From positions 1 to 36,861 of the forward strand of contig CALVPT010000015.1 of assembly GCA_944354125.1 (NCBI GenBank): 36,861 bases of DNA, read 5' to 3'. Positions 17,049-24,190 of this stretch are shown here, in pieces; the stretch's first letter is position 1, and each line of letters begins with the position of its first letter. The DNA is from an uncultured Clostridia bacterium (GTDB taxonomy: Bacteria; Bacillota; Clostridia; Christensenellales; Borkfalkiaceae). The notes beneath the pieces are model-generated. The model had not been told where the DNA came from, made no database searches, and saw only the letters and a program-made list of their open reading frames with translations. The translations under genes were made by a program, and so were the position numbers.

Positions 17049-18272
17049 ATGGCAAATCTTAAGCTCAATTCTGTAAGCAAAATATATCCTTCTGGCACGC
17101 TCGCGCTGTATAAAGCCAATCTCGAGCTCGCCGACAGCGAGTTCATCGCCGTAATCGGCGGAGAAAAGAGCGGCAAATCTACCCTTCTCAGGGTCATTGC
17201 AGGACTGGAGGAGGCTACCGAGGGCAGCATAATCGTCGGCGGCAAGGACGTGACCAACGCCGACCCCAAGGACAGGGACGTCGCAATGATATTCCAGGGC
17301 AATACGCTCTATCCCTCGCTCAACGTATTCGACAATATCGCATACGGTCTCAAGCTGAGAAAGGCGTCCAACGCGCTCATTGAACAGAGGGTGAAGGTGG
17401 CGGCTGAAATTTTAGGGCTTACGGATATTTTGTACCGCAGACCCAAGGCGCTTACCGCCGAACAGAAGCAGAAGGTGGCTTTTGCCAGGGCGATTGTAAG
17501 GGAGCCTCAGCTCTACCTTCTCGACGACCCCCTCACGGGCTTCGACCAGTCGCTGCGCGACAGCCTGCGTTCCGTACTCGTCAATCTCCAGGCGAGAATG
17601 AAGGGCACTTTTGTGTATGCCACAAAGTCCGTAAACGACGCCGTTTCCATGGCATCGAGAATACTCGTTTTGAGGGAGGGCATGATTCAGCAGATAGACA
17701 CGCCTGCAAATCTCTATGACTATCCCGAAAACGCATATGTCGCATTCATGATAGGCGCGCCTACCGTAAACTTCGTCAGCGGTGCGGACATAATAGAGGA
17801 GGACGGCAAGGTATATGCCGCAAAGGACGGCGTGCGTCTTGCCCTTCCCGAAAACATCATAAAGCGTTTCGGCGCTCTTTCAACCTATGCCAACACGGGC
17901 AAGAAGGTCATTGTCGGCATCAGACCCGAGGATATGACCGTCGTAAAGGAGGGCGGCTTCATGTCCGCGCTCGTCGACACCTGCGAGCAGATTGACGGCG
18001 TAAACTATGCCGACTGCGACGGCGAGGAATTGTCCTTCGTCGTAAGGGCGGACGGCGCCGAAAAGGGCGATACGGTAAATATCGACGCCGACCTTTCGCA
18101 TATGCTCATCTTCGATGCCGTGACAAGGCTGACTCTGCTTGCAAGGGACGGCGGATATAAGCCGACGGGTCACCCCGACGCCGACAGAAAGCCGCTGGGG
18201 TACGACGAGGAGGAGGCCATAAAGTCAAGGCTGAAACTCATCCCCAAGGACAATAAGAAGAAGAGAAGATAA
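17049..18272 (+). CDS. ABC-type ATPase subunit (MsmX/UgpC-like) with altered catalytic motifs
   Basis: A 407-residue protein with an ABC ATPase domain (about 1-235) and a C-terminal OB-type regulatory domain (about 240-370), the architecture of MsmX/UgpC/MalK subunits that drive sugar importers. Walker A is GGEKSGKST (about 36-44) and the Q-loop glutamine is kept (MIFQGN). But the signature motif is LTAEQ instead of LSGGQ, Walker B ends LLDDP so the catalytic Glu is Asp, and the switch His position is Lys (YATKSVNDA, about 193). ATP binding is plausible; hydrolysis is doubtful. The ATG at 17049 has GGGAG eight bases upstream. No permease or binding-protein gene is adjacent. Confidence 0.88.
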   Translation: MANLKLNSVSKIYPSGTLALYKANLELADSEFIAVIGGEKSGKSTLLRVIAGLEEATEGSIIVGGKDVTNADPKDRDVAMIFQGNTLYPSLNVFDNIAYGLKLRKASNALIEQRVKVAAEILGLTDILYRRPKALTAEQKQKVAFARAIVREPQLYLLDDPLTGFDQSLRDSLRSVLVNLQARMKGTFVYATKSVNDAVSMASRILVLREGMIQQIDTPANLYDYPENAYVAFMIGAPTVNFVSGADIIEEDGKVYAAKDGVRLALPENIIKRFGALSTYANTGKKVIVGIRPEDMTVVKEGGFMSALVDTCEQIDGVNYADCDGEELSFVVRADGAEKGDTVNIDADLSHMLIFDAVTRLTLLARDGGYKPTGHPDADRKPLGYDEEEAIKSRLKLIPKDNKKKRR

Positions 18273-18281
18273 ATTGTTCTG

Positions 18282-18310
18282 CGCCCCCGCCCGTAAGCTG
18301 CGGGGCGTTT
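18282..18310 (+). terminator. Weak hairpin after the ABC ATPase gene
   Basis: CGCCCC (18282-18287) can pair with GGGGCG (18302-18307) around a 14-nt loop, followed by TTTGATTT. Short stem and long loop, hence low confidence. Confidence 0.4.
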
Positions 18311-18409
18311 GATTTATAAAGTGTATTTTTTTGCGGCTTTTCAGCAATAATCTGTATATCGCACGCGCTGCGGCTCCTGAGCACGGGCGCATCTGCCGAG
18401 GTTTTTATT

Positions 18410-19306
18410 TTGGAAGTTATCTTAGACGCTTTGAAGGATACCGCGCTGGTATTTCCCTTCATACTCATCATCTATATTCTGATAGAGCTTTTGGAGAGCG
18501 GAACAAACATAACCAAGAGCCGTAAGACGTTGCAGGGAGCGCTCGCGCCCCTTCTCGGCGCGGCGACGGGCATTGTGCCGCAGTGCGGCTTTTCGGTAAT
18601 GGCGGCAAAGCTGTACGAAAACGGACTCATAAGGACGGGCACTATCATAGCCGTATTCCTTGCGACCTCTGACGAGGCGCTGGTCATACTGCTTGCAAAC
18701 AGCCCTACTAATTCTCTCGCCGCGCAGGCCATTCTGCCCCTCATACTCGTCAAGCTCATAGTCGCAATCGCGGCGGGATACCTCATAAACTTCCTGCTGC
18801 CCGATAAGGCCACCGAGGCGACCCCCATGACCTCCGACGGCTGCGAACATTCCGCCTATTCCTGCGGAAGGGAGCACGAGGGCAAGTCGGCTTTCCGCAT
18901 ATATTTCGTCGATCCGCTCATTCACTCGCTCAAGATTACGGCGTATATCCTGATAGTCAATCTCGTGCTCGGCTTTATCATAGCCGCCGTGGGAGAGGAT
19001 AAAATAGCCTCGGGCATAGTCGGCGGCATCTACGTCGAACCCTTTATTACGGCGGCGATAGGACTCATTCCCAACTGCGCCTCGTCGACTATCATCACGG
19101 GCGCGTTCGTCAATAACGGCATGATTGCCTTCGGCAGCTGCATTGCCGGACTTTGCACAAATGCAGGGCTGGGACTCGTCGTCCTGCTCAAAAACACAAA
19201 GAAGATAAAGCGCAACATACTCATAATAATCACGCTCTACGTCATCGCCGTCATTGTCGGCATCGCGCTCAACGCCATCTCCGCTTCGACGGGCTGGCTG
19301 ATGTGA
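18410..19306 (+). CDS. ArsP-2-type permease annotated in relatives as putative manganese/arsenic transporter
   Basis: A 298-residue membrane protein with two similar halves of about four to five helices, separated by a hydrophilic His/Cys-containing loop (about residues 135-165, with CEHSAYSCGREHEG). Both halves carry the same pattern of Gly-Ile-Val/Leu-Pro-x-Cys-Ala/Gly (GIVPQCGF and GLIPNCAS). This fits the family seen in Clostridia as a putative manganese transporter related to arsenical permeases; the substrate is unproven. The start is a TTG at 18410 with GAGG eight bases upstream. Followed by a clear terminator. Confidence 0.82.
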   Translation: MEVILDALKDTALVFPFILIIYILIELLESGTNITKSRKTLQGALAPLLGAATGIVPQCGFSVMAAKLYENGLIRTGTIIAVFLATSDEALVILLANSPTNSLAAQAILPLILVKLIVAIAAGYLINFLLPDKATEATPMTSDGCEHSAYSCGREHEGKSAFRIYFVDPLIHSLKITAYILIVNLVLGFIIAAVGEDKIASGIVGGIYVEPFITAAIGLIPNCASSTIITGAFVNNGMIAFGSCIAGLCTNAGLGLVVLLKNTKKIKRNILIIITLYVIAVIVGIALNAISASTGWLM

Positions 19307-19334
19307 AGACTTCGGCTATCCTTAAAAATAATAA

Positions 19335-19371
19335 GCCGACCGCCTGAATTTCAGGCGGTCGGCAATTTTTT
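19335..19371. terminator. Bidirectional terminator
   Basis: Perfect inverted repeat GCCGACCGCCTGA (19335-19347) with its complement (19351-19363) followed by a T tract to 19371; the 5' side is A-rich, so it also serves the minus-strand gene ending at 19378. Confidence 0.93.
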
Positions 19372-19377
19372 ATGTCG

Positions 19378-20898
19378 TTATTGCCCGACCTCGTCGGAAT
19401 GCCTCTCTTTTGCAGCATTTTCCGTCGGTTTTTCCTCCTCGTCCGGCAAATCGTCAGCGGCGGCAAGCTCGCCCGTCGCGCCGAGGGAAATTGCGGCGCC
19501 CGGCTCTGTTTTTCTGCGCCTTGCAACCGCACCGAGCACGGCGGGACGCACCTTTAAGAACGCCCTGTACAGACCGTAGAAGAGGAAGAACAGCCCTACG
19601 TATACGGCATACAGTCCGAGTATGTACAGCACGTTCAGTTCATAGTTCCATATCTTGAGCACGAGCACGGGCGGTATCTCGAAAGGCAGGGGATTAATCT
19701 GCGTGAAGGCATAGTTGGGCATCAGCCACTCGTCGGGCGAGAGGTAGACGCCGTCCGCCGTGTGCCACTCCATGGAGGCGGAGGTCACAAGCGCGCTCGC
19801 CACCGATGCCGTGATTATGACTATGAAGTAGTAGATGAGTGGGGTGACGCACTGCCTTATCGTGAACTTGTAGTGTCCCAGCGCGGAGGGCAATACGCAC
19901 AGCGCGAACAGGAAACAGTGTGTAAAGCAGAAGAAGAGTATGGAGTAGCTGCAGAATATGCCGTAGTTGCTCATCTCGTCCTTGCCGAAGTACACGAACA
20001 CCGTCAGCGCCCCGGCGGCGTGAATGAAAAAGGATATAGCATACAGCACCCTCTTTTTGAGCATTACCGAAAGGCTGGCGACGTATACGCCTATGTTGCA
20101 TATGAAAAGGGGTATGCAGGCGAAAATCGTCGTATACACGTTGTAGCCGTCGCCCAGCACTACGCTGTCCTTGCTGTGGTACTGTATTAGCAGCGATACG
20201 GCGATTGCGGCAAGATATTTGTGCTGACTCTGCTCGCTCTTGCCGCGCAGGAAGTAATAAAGCCCTATGGTTACGCCTGCAAGCGCGAGTATGGCGATAA
20301 GGTGCCAGATTGTAAAGTTTTTAAAGCGCAGGAAGCTGTCCGCGGCTATTTCGTCTATGTCGAAGAAGTTTTCGAATATGTTGAGCGGCATAGTCGCAAG
20401 GACGGAAAGCCCTGCGGCAACGGCAGCGCGGCCGTCCGCCTTTGCGCCGTCGCGGATAAATATCAGTCCGCAGCTTAAGCCCAGCGTCAGGTTCTGCGCA
20501 AAGAACAGCGTCATGTTAAGCCACTGGGGGAAAAACAGGTTCACCGAGTTATATATCTCCTGCGCGGGCGTGTCGGCAATCTTGGTTATCGAAAAGAAGT
20601 CGCCGTACATGAAACAGCTTAAAATGAGCGGCAGGGGGAGGAGATATTTCACTCCGTCGGCGCAGCTTCGGACGTTGAAGAACGCCGCCAGCACGACCAT
20701 CATTACGCCAGCCTTTTTCAGCCATTGGCAGAGCGAGAAAATTATGCCGTATTCGCTCATGCGGTTGAATATGTAGTAGTCGGATATCGTAAACGTAAGA
20801 AGCAGTGCGATTGCCGCGGATATGCCTGCAAACGCCCTGAGCGCAATGCCCGTCGCCCTCGGGTCGGCAGAAAGCCGTTTAACTATGTTATTGTACAT
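19378..20898 (-). CDS. Polytopic membrane protein, possibly YwaF/TMEM164-like
   Basis: A 506-residue protein with about eleven to thirteen membrane helices and an acidic, Ala/Glu-rich C-terminal tail (about 450-506). The middle part (IQYHSKDS...PLFICNIGVY...) loosely resembles YwaF/TMEM164 proteins, which carry a His and an L-C-N motif in helices; this is a weak assignment. I chose the ATG at 20898, not the upstream frame opening at 21153, because a good promoter lies just before it and the longer frame would run antisense through the small gene at 21019. Single-gene unit. Confidence 0.75.
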   Translation of the reverse strand: MYNNIVKRLSADPRATGIALRAFAGISAAIALLLTFTISDYYIFNRMSEYGIIFSLCQWLKKAGVMMVVLAAFFNVRSCADGVKYLLPLPLILSCFMYGDFFSITKIADTPAQEIYNSVNLFFPQWLNMTLFFAQNLTLGLSCGLIFIRDGAKADGRAAVAAGLSVLATMPLNIFENFFDIDEIAADSFLRFKNFTIWHLIAILALAGVTIGLYYFLRGKSEQSQHKYLAAIAVSLLIQYHSKDSVVLGDGYNVYTTIFACIPLFICNIGVYVASLSVMLKKRVLYAISFFIHAAGALTVFVYFGKDEMSNYGIFCSYSILFFCFTHCFLFALCVLPSALGHYKFTIRQCVTPLIYYFIVIITASVASALVTSASMEWHTADGVYLSPDEWLMPNYAFTQINPLPFEIPPVLVLKIWNYELNVLYILGLYAVYVGLFFLFYGLYRAFLKVRPAVLGAVARRRKTEPGAAISLGATGELAAADDLPDEEEKPTENAAKERHSDEVGQ

Positions 20899-20907
20899 AC
20901 CAGTTGA

Positions 20908-20936
20908 AGTATATAACAATATGCCGTCTTTGTCAA
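20908..20936 (-). promoter_or_regulatory. Near-consensus promoter of the membrane protein gene
   Basis: On the minus strand TTGACA (20931-20936), exactly 17 bp, TATACT (20908-20913), then 9 nt to the ATG. The expected start of transcription leaves about three bases of leader and no room for a ribosome binding site. Confidence 0.85.
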
Positions 20937-20967
20937 CGGGAAAAATTTTCTTAAAAATTGTCCCGTC

Positions 20968-20981
20968 GGCGCATATGCGCC
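20968..20981. promoter_or_regulatory. 14-bp perfect palindrome in a divergent gap
   Basis: GGCGCATATGCGCC lies between the promoter of the minus-strand membrane protein gene and the plus-strand small gene at 21019. It could be an operator for either gene, or simply a hairpin. Confidence 0.4.
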
Positions 20982-21018
20982 TCAAAGCTGCACATAATGA
21001 TTGTACGGAGGTAATCAT

Positions 21019-21171
21019 ATGAGATTGAATTGCGGCGATACCTGCCCTCGTTCGGGCAGCTACAAGATTGTCGACGAAAAGGGCAACGTGATCAATTCTG
21101 TATATGTGGGCGAGGGCGAAACCATGCCCCCTACACAGTATTCCGGTTGTCATTACGAATCCGAATCCTGA
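21019..21171 (+). CDS. 50-residue YjzC-like small protein
   Basis: A short gene with GGAGG at a good distance before the ATG and a hairpin just after its stop. The product starts MRLNCGDTCPRSGSY, continues with a VDEKGN-type turn, and ends with MPPTQYSGCHYESES. This pattern (G-x-x-x-P-x-S-G-x-Y ... P-P-T-Q) looks like the small YjzC-type proteins of Firmicutes, of unknown role. Three cysteines could bind metal. It is single and stands between two minus-strand genes. Confidence 0.75.
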   Translation: MRLNCGDTCPRSGSYKIVDEKGNVINSVYVGEGETMPPTQYSGCHYESES

Positions 21172-21174
21172 AAG

Positions 21175-21206
21175 AAAGCGCAGAGCTCTGGCGAGCTCTG
21201 CGCTTT
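21175..21206. terminator. Bidirectional hairpin
   Basis: A perfect 14-bp inverted repeat (21175-21188 with 21193-21206), loop TGGC, flanked by AAAG/CTTT. It sits 3 bp after the small gene's stop and 38 bp after the end of the minus-strand gene at 21244, so it may end both. The T tract is short. Confidence 0.75.
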
Positions 21207-21243
21207 CCCATACATATCATATTATGCGCCGCAGGGAGGGGGA

Positions 21244-22554
21244 CTATTCGTCCGTATCCCTTTTATTTTTGGGTTTTTGCGGCTTGGTGCCGACTATCGT
21301 GAGATAGGCTATCGCTATTATGACCAGCCCGACTATGACCAGCGCGAGTATTACCGTCGTCACCTCGGTTTCATAGCTGAATTCCTCGTCGGTCGTCTGG
21401 CTGGGCGGAAGCCTGTCCGCCGAATAGTCGTGTTCGTCGAGGAAGTTGGCGGCGACGAATCCGCTCTTTGTCGTTCCGTCGGCATCGGTGAACGTTACGC
21501 GGTAAAATACCTTGTCAATGAAGTCCAGGGCAAACTTTTCCGTGACCTCGACGACGTCGCCCCGTTCCAGCGAGGAAATTTTTGTGGCGTCGCACATGTA
21601 CGGTGAGGCATATACGCCTACGCTCTCCCTGACATTTGCAAGTCTCTTGCCGTCAGACCCTGCCGTCCAGTCGTTTGCGGGGGCGGAGTAGGCTATTTCC
21701 GAAAGGCTGTCGGTCTTGGTTATGTAACAGCCGTCGTTCATCGCCACTATCGAGGCGTTGCCGCTCTCGGCAAGCACCAGGCAGGGCTTTTCGCCGTTTG
21801 CCTTGTATGTCTGAATCTGGGTGAAGTACTCGGAAAATACGTCGGTTTCAATCTTTGTATAGTATTCGCCGCTTCTGAGTACTGCCGCCGTAACGCTGTA
21901 GGAGTCGGCTTTCAGCGCCGCCGAAGCGTCACCCGTGCATATCTCGTCGGCTGCCGAGTAATCTACATATCCGAGGTCGAGCGCTACGGCTGTCGCGCCG
22001 TCCAAGCGGTAGGGGATGCCGCCCTGCACGGCATATACGCTCTCCCCGAAAACCTTCATGAGTGAAAAGCCCTCTTCGCCTATTATCTCGGGCGTGCCGT
22101 CCTTCCAGCAGGTCAGCTCCCCCGAGGTCGTATTCAGAAGATAGGTATAGCCGCCCGTTTCGACCTTCCACAGGTTATTTTCGGGAAATTCGTGCTCGGT
22201 CTGGACGGTGAGGTCGGGATATTTATACACGTTGCCGTAGGTATTGCGTATGTACAGCTCGCCTTCCGAATAATCTATGCGGTCAATCTCCGACTCGTTA
22301 ATGACGGTATTGAGTATTCTGTCCCCGACCTCGTCGGTGGTAAGAACGTATATCGCCGTGCGCGAGGCGATTGCCAGCGCGTCGCCGTCAATGGCGTAGT
22401 CGGTTATGCCTTCCTCCATGGTCAGCGTGCGGGTGAAGTCGTCGGGATAGACCGTCTCGCCCGCTGCCGCCGCGGAAAGTCCGCCGCCGAATGTAAATAT
22501 TGTCGCCGCGGTGACCGCCGCAAGCGCGCTTGTAAGAAGTTTTAAGCCTTTCAC
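21244..22554 (-). CDS. Membrane-anchored surface protein with SH3-like domain
   Basis: A 436-residue protein with a signal peptide (about 1-31, ending in an Ala-rich stretch), a long beta-rich ectodomain resembling repeated propeller blades (about 35-290), an SH3-like segment (about 305-375, with residues such as LERGDVVEVTEKF), a short linker, one membrane helix (about 395-418) and a basic tail. It should sit outside the cell with its C-terminus inside. I do not recognise the family. The start is a GTG at 22554, seven bases after a near-perfect promoter; no ribosome binding site. Architecture resembles the product of 23469-24128, and the two flank the 141-residue gene. Confidence 0.75.
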   Translation of the reverse strand: MKGLKLLTSALAAVTAATIFTFGGGLSAAAAGETVYPDDFTRTLTMEEGITDYAIDGDALAIASRTAIYVLTTDEVGDRILNTVINESEIDRIDYSEGELYIRNTYGNVYKYPDLTVQTEHEFPENNLWKVETGGYTYLLNTTSGELTCWKDGTPEIIGEEGFSLMKVFGESVYAVQGGIPYRLDGATAVALDLGYVDYSAADEICTGDASAALKADSYSVTAAVLRSGEYYTKIETDVFSEYFTQIQTYKANGEKPCLVLAESGNASIVAMNDGCYITKTDSLSEIAYSAPANDWTAGSDGKRLANVRESVGVYASPYMCDATKISSLERGDVVEVTEKFALDFIDKVFYRVTFTDADGTTKSGFVAANFLDEHDYSADRLPPSQTTDEEFSYETEVTTVILALVIVGLVIIAIAYLTIVGTKPQKPKNKRDTDE

Positions 22555-22561
22555 AGATTTG

Positions 22562-22590
22562 ATTATAGCACTTAAGAGGTAAGTTGTAAA
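22562..22590 (-). promoter_or_regulatory. Near-consensus promoter of the SH3 surface protein gene
   Basis: On the minus strand TTTACA (22585-22590), 17 bp, TATAAT (22562-22567), then 7 nt to the GTG start codon. Predicted transcript begins at the start codon. Confidence 0.85.
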
Positions 22591-22604
22591 GAATTTTTTA
22601 TTTT

Positions 22605-22710
22605 GCGCCGCGCGCGTTTTTGCGCGCGGCGCCCGTTATGCTGTCGCTATATGTCGCAATTTTGTGCATTCGCGCCGCGCCTCCCTGACGCTCGGCGAAA
22701 AGGCGCGGCG
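22605..22710. repeat. Two GC-rich hairpins sharing one core
   Basis: Within the 337-bp gap between the divergent genes (22555-22891) there are two stable inverted repeats: 22605-22615 with 22622-22632 (11 bp, 6-nt loop) and 22673-22681 with 22702-22710 (9 bp, 20-nt loop). Both contain the core GCCGCGC. They stand out against the AT-rich remainder. No gene ends here, so they are not ordinary terminators. The rest of the gap is AT-rich and holds the promoter and dyad before 22892. Confidence 0.6.
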
Positions 22711-22813
22711 TCCCTTAGCAAATTATTGTCATAAAAAATAAAAATCACGCAAAAAATTTTTAAATTGTTAAATTTATTTTGTTTAATATGCAATTTTTGT
22801 CATATTTATCGGT

Positions 22814-22852
22814 TATAATATAGCTACGAAACAAACAAACGTTCGTGTTTGT
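22814..22852 (+). promoter_or_regulatory. -10 box and operator-like dyad before the 141-residue gene
   Basis: A perfect TATAAT (22814-22819) lacks a -35 hexamer at the normal 17-bp distance. Just downstream, over the likely start of transcription, is an inverted repeat ACAAAC (22831-22836), 10 bp, GTTTGT (22847-22852). A missing -35 plus a dyad at +1 would fit an activated or repressed promoter. This is inference from position only. Confidence 0.45.
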
Positions 22853-22891
22853 GTTTTTGCGGCACGGACGGCAAGGAGGGGGTGACAGGGC

Positions 22892-23317
22892 ATGAAGGTC
22901 AAGCGGCTCTTAAGGTTCTATTTCTGCGCGGAGGAGCTCAATTCCGCGCTCGACGACATCATAGTACATAAGGCGGTGGGCTCGGGCATGGGCGCGTGCA
23001 CGGAGAGGTGCGCGGACGAAATATTGAAGGTCATTGAAGCCAAGGGTGAGCTCTCGGCTCTCTGGAACTATCTGGACGGCATATTCTGCACCCTCGGTGC
23101 GGAGGACGTGCGCCGCCTCGAAAGATACGCAATGATGCGCCGCAGTCTGCGCTCGCTCGCGGAGGCGGAGAGGAGGGGCGTTCACAGCTCGCTCATGAAG
23201 TTCGCGCGCCGCAACGTCAATTTCGGCTGTCGGTTCGACGGGGCAATGAAGGTGCTGGGCGCCTACTACTGTCTCATTCCGCCGCGCGCCGACGGCGTCT
23301 GCCAATCGGGCGGTTAA
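22892..23317 (+). CDS. Unknown 141-residue helical protein, possible phage late regulator or small terminase
   Basis: I do not recognise this protein with certainty. It is basic and helical; the middle (about residues 60-105, with LDGIFCTLGAEDVRRLERY followed by an Arg-rich stretch) vaguely resembles the sigma-region-4-like part of ArpU/RinA phage late-gene activators, whose genes typically sit just before the terminase. A small terminase is the other option by position. An excellent ribosome binding site (AAGGAGGGGGTGA) precedes the ATG. Between it and the large terminase lies one opposite-strand gene (23469-24128), which is unusual. A 14-bp palindrome at 23322-23335 follows its stop. Confidence 0.6.
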   Translation: MKVKRLLRFYFCAEELNSALDDIIVHKAVGSGMGACTERCADEILKVIEAKGELSALWNYLDGIFCTLGAEDVRRLERYAMMRRSLRSLAEAERRGVHSSLMKFARRNVNFGCRFDGAMKVLGAYYCLIPPRADGVCQSGG

Positions 23318-23321
23318 GCAA

Positions 23322-23335
23322 GCGGCTTAAGCCGC
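23322..23335. terminator. Short palindrome after the 141-residue gene
   Basis: GCGGCTTAAGCCGC is a perfect inverted repeat 5 bp after the stop. It lacks a T tract, so it may be a weak terminator or a protein site. The rest of the gap to 23468 shows nothing convincing. Confidence 0.35.
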
Positions 23336-23468
23336 CTGAAAATGGAGGGTTCGGGCATTTGCAGGCAGGGTGCGTTTTGACATGCGGCTTTACAGGGGTG
23401 ATGAGTGAAAACTTCCGCCCGTGCCTTCCCTTTCGTGTTTGCGAAGAGATGCGGTTACGGAGATTTTT

Positions 23469-24128
23469 TCAGGCATCGGGATTAATCTTTTTGCGCGTAG
23501 TGAAGTACAGCATTGCAATCGCCGCGGCGGCAAGCGCGCATATAACGAGCGCTGAGATAAGCCCTACGTTCATGCCCTCCTCCTCGGGCGGAGGTTCGTC
23601 GGTGCCGCCGCCTTCATCGTCGGGCAGGTTGAGCGGATAATCGTCGTTTGCCCCCGGGATATAGCCGAACGAACCCTGACAGTAGACGTAGGAATATGCC
23701 GTCGCTCCCGAATAGTAGGTGCCGTAAAACGCCGCCTCCACGTTTATTTCGTCGAGTACGGGCAGCGACCCCGTGTCGTCTCCCGTCGTATATGTAACGG
23801 TAATCGCCTTGTACAGGTAAGTCACCTCGGGGGTGCCCTCTACGACGTCGAAGTCGGACTTGCGGCAATATCCGTAAATCGTGCGGTATATGCCCGTATC
23901 GGCGCCGTATCTGACGTAGTACCAATCGCCCTCGTCGCGCAGAATCTCGACGCAGTAGGTATAGGGCACGGCAAAGAGCGAGGTGGATATGTCCTTGTCG
24001 GTGAAGAAATACGCCGTCTTTGCGTTCGCGCGGGCATACCTGTACGACTCGGCGTCCGCAGAGAGTTGAGGACCGCACGTGCACAGCATGCAGGCTATTA
24101 TCATGAGCAGAATAATCAGGCGTTTCAT
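23469..24128 (-). CDS. Small membrane-anchored SH3-like surface protein
   Basis: A 219-residue protein with a signal peptide (about 1-26; a Cys-rich end, CMLCTCG, might make it a lipoprotein), one or two SH3-like beta segments (about 35-165), an acidic Pro/Glu/Gly linker, one C-terminal membrane helix (about 188-210) and a basic tail. It is unlike any phage structural protein and is read against the capsid cluster. The ATG at 24128 follows a TATAAT by eight bases, with no ribosome binding site. Its promoter region faces the terminase start about 60 bp away. Role unknown; wall binding is possible for SH3-like domains. Confidence 0.7.
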   Translation of the reverse strand: MKRLIILLMIIACMLCTCGPQLSADAESYRYARANAKTAYFFTDKDISTSLFAVPYTYCVEILRDEGDWYYVRYGADTGIYRTIYGYCRKSDFDVVEGTPEVTYLYKAITVTYTTGDDTGSLPVLDEINVEAAFYGTYYSGATAYSYVYCQGSFGYIPGANDDYPLNLPDDEGGGTDEPPPEEEGMNVGLISALVICALAAAAIAMLYFTTRKKINPDA

Positions 24129-24136
24129 ATCAAGAG

Positions 24137-24142
24137 ATTATA
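24137..24142 (-). promoter_or_regulatory. -10 box next to the start of the 219-residue gene
   Basis: TATAAT on the minus strand, 8 nt before the ATG. No good -35 hexamer at 17 bp, so moderate confidence only. Confidence 0.45.
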
Positions 24143-24190
24143 CACGCCTCAAGGGCAAAAATTGACTCTTATTTTGTCGGAAAAGGTCTT

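Noticed and set aside
20901..21153. Longer N-terminus for the 506-residue membrane protein
   Set aside because: A near-consensus promoter sits inside that stretch directly before the ATG at 20898, and the extension is not membrane-like.
22605..22710. Phage attachment site around the GC hairpins
   Set aside because: I found no matching direct repeat at the other end of the cluster (31700-31960) and no tRNA gene or integrase.
23359..23640. Plus-strand frame after the 141-residue gene, including a GTG/ATG pair near 23400
   Set aside because: Most of it is antisense to the signal-peptide gene at 23469-24128, which has the better protein features.
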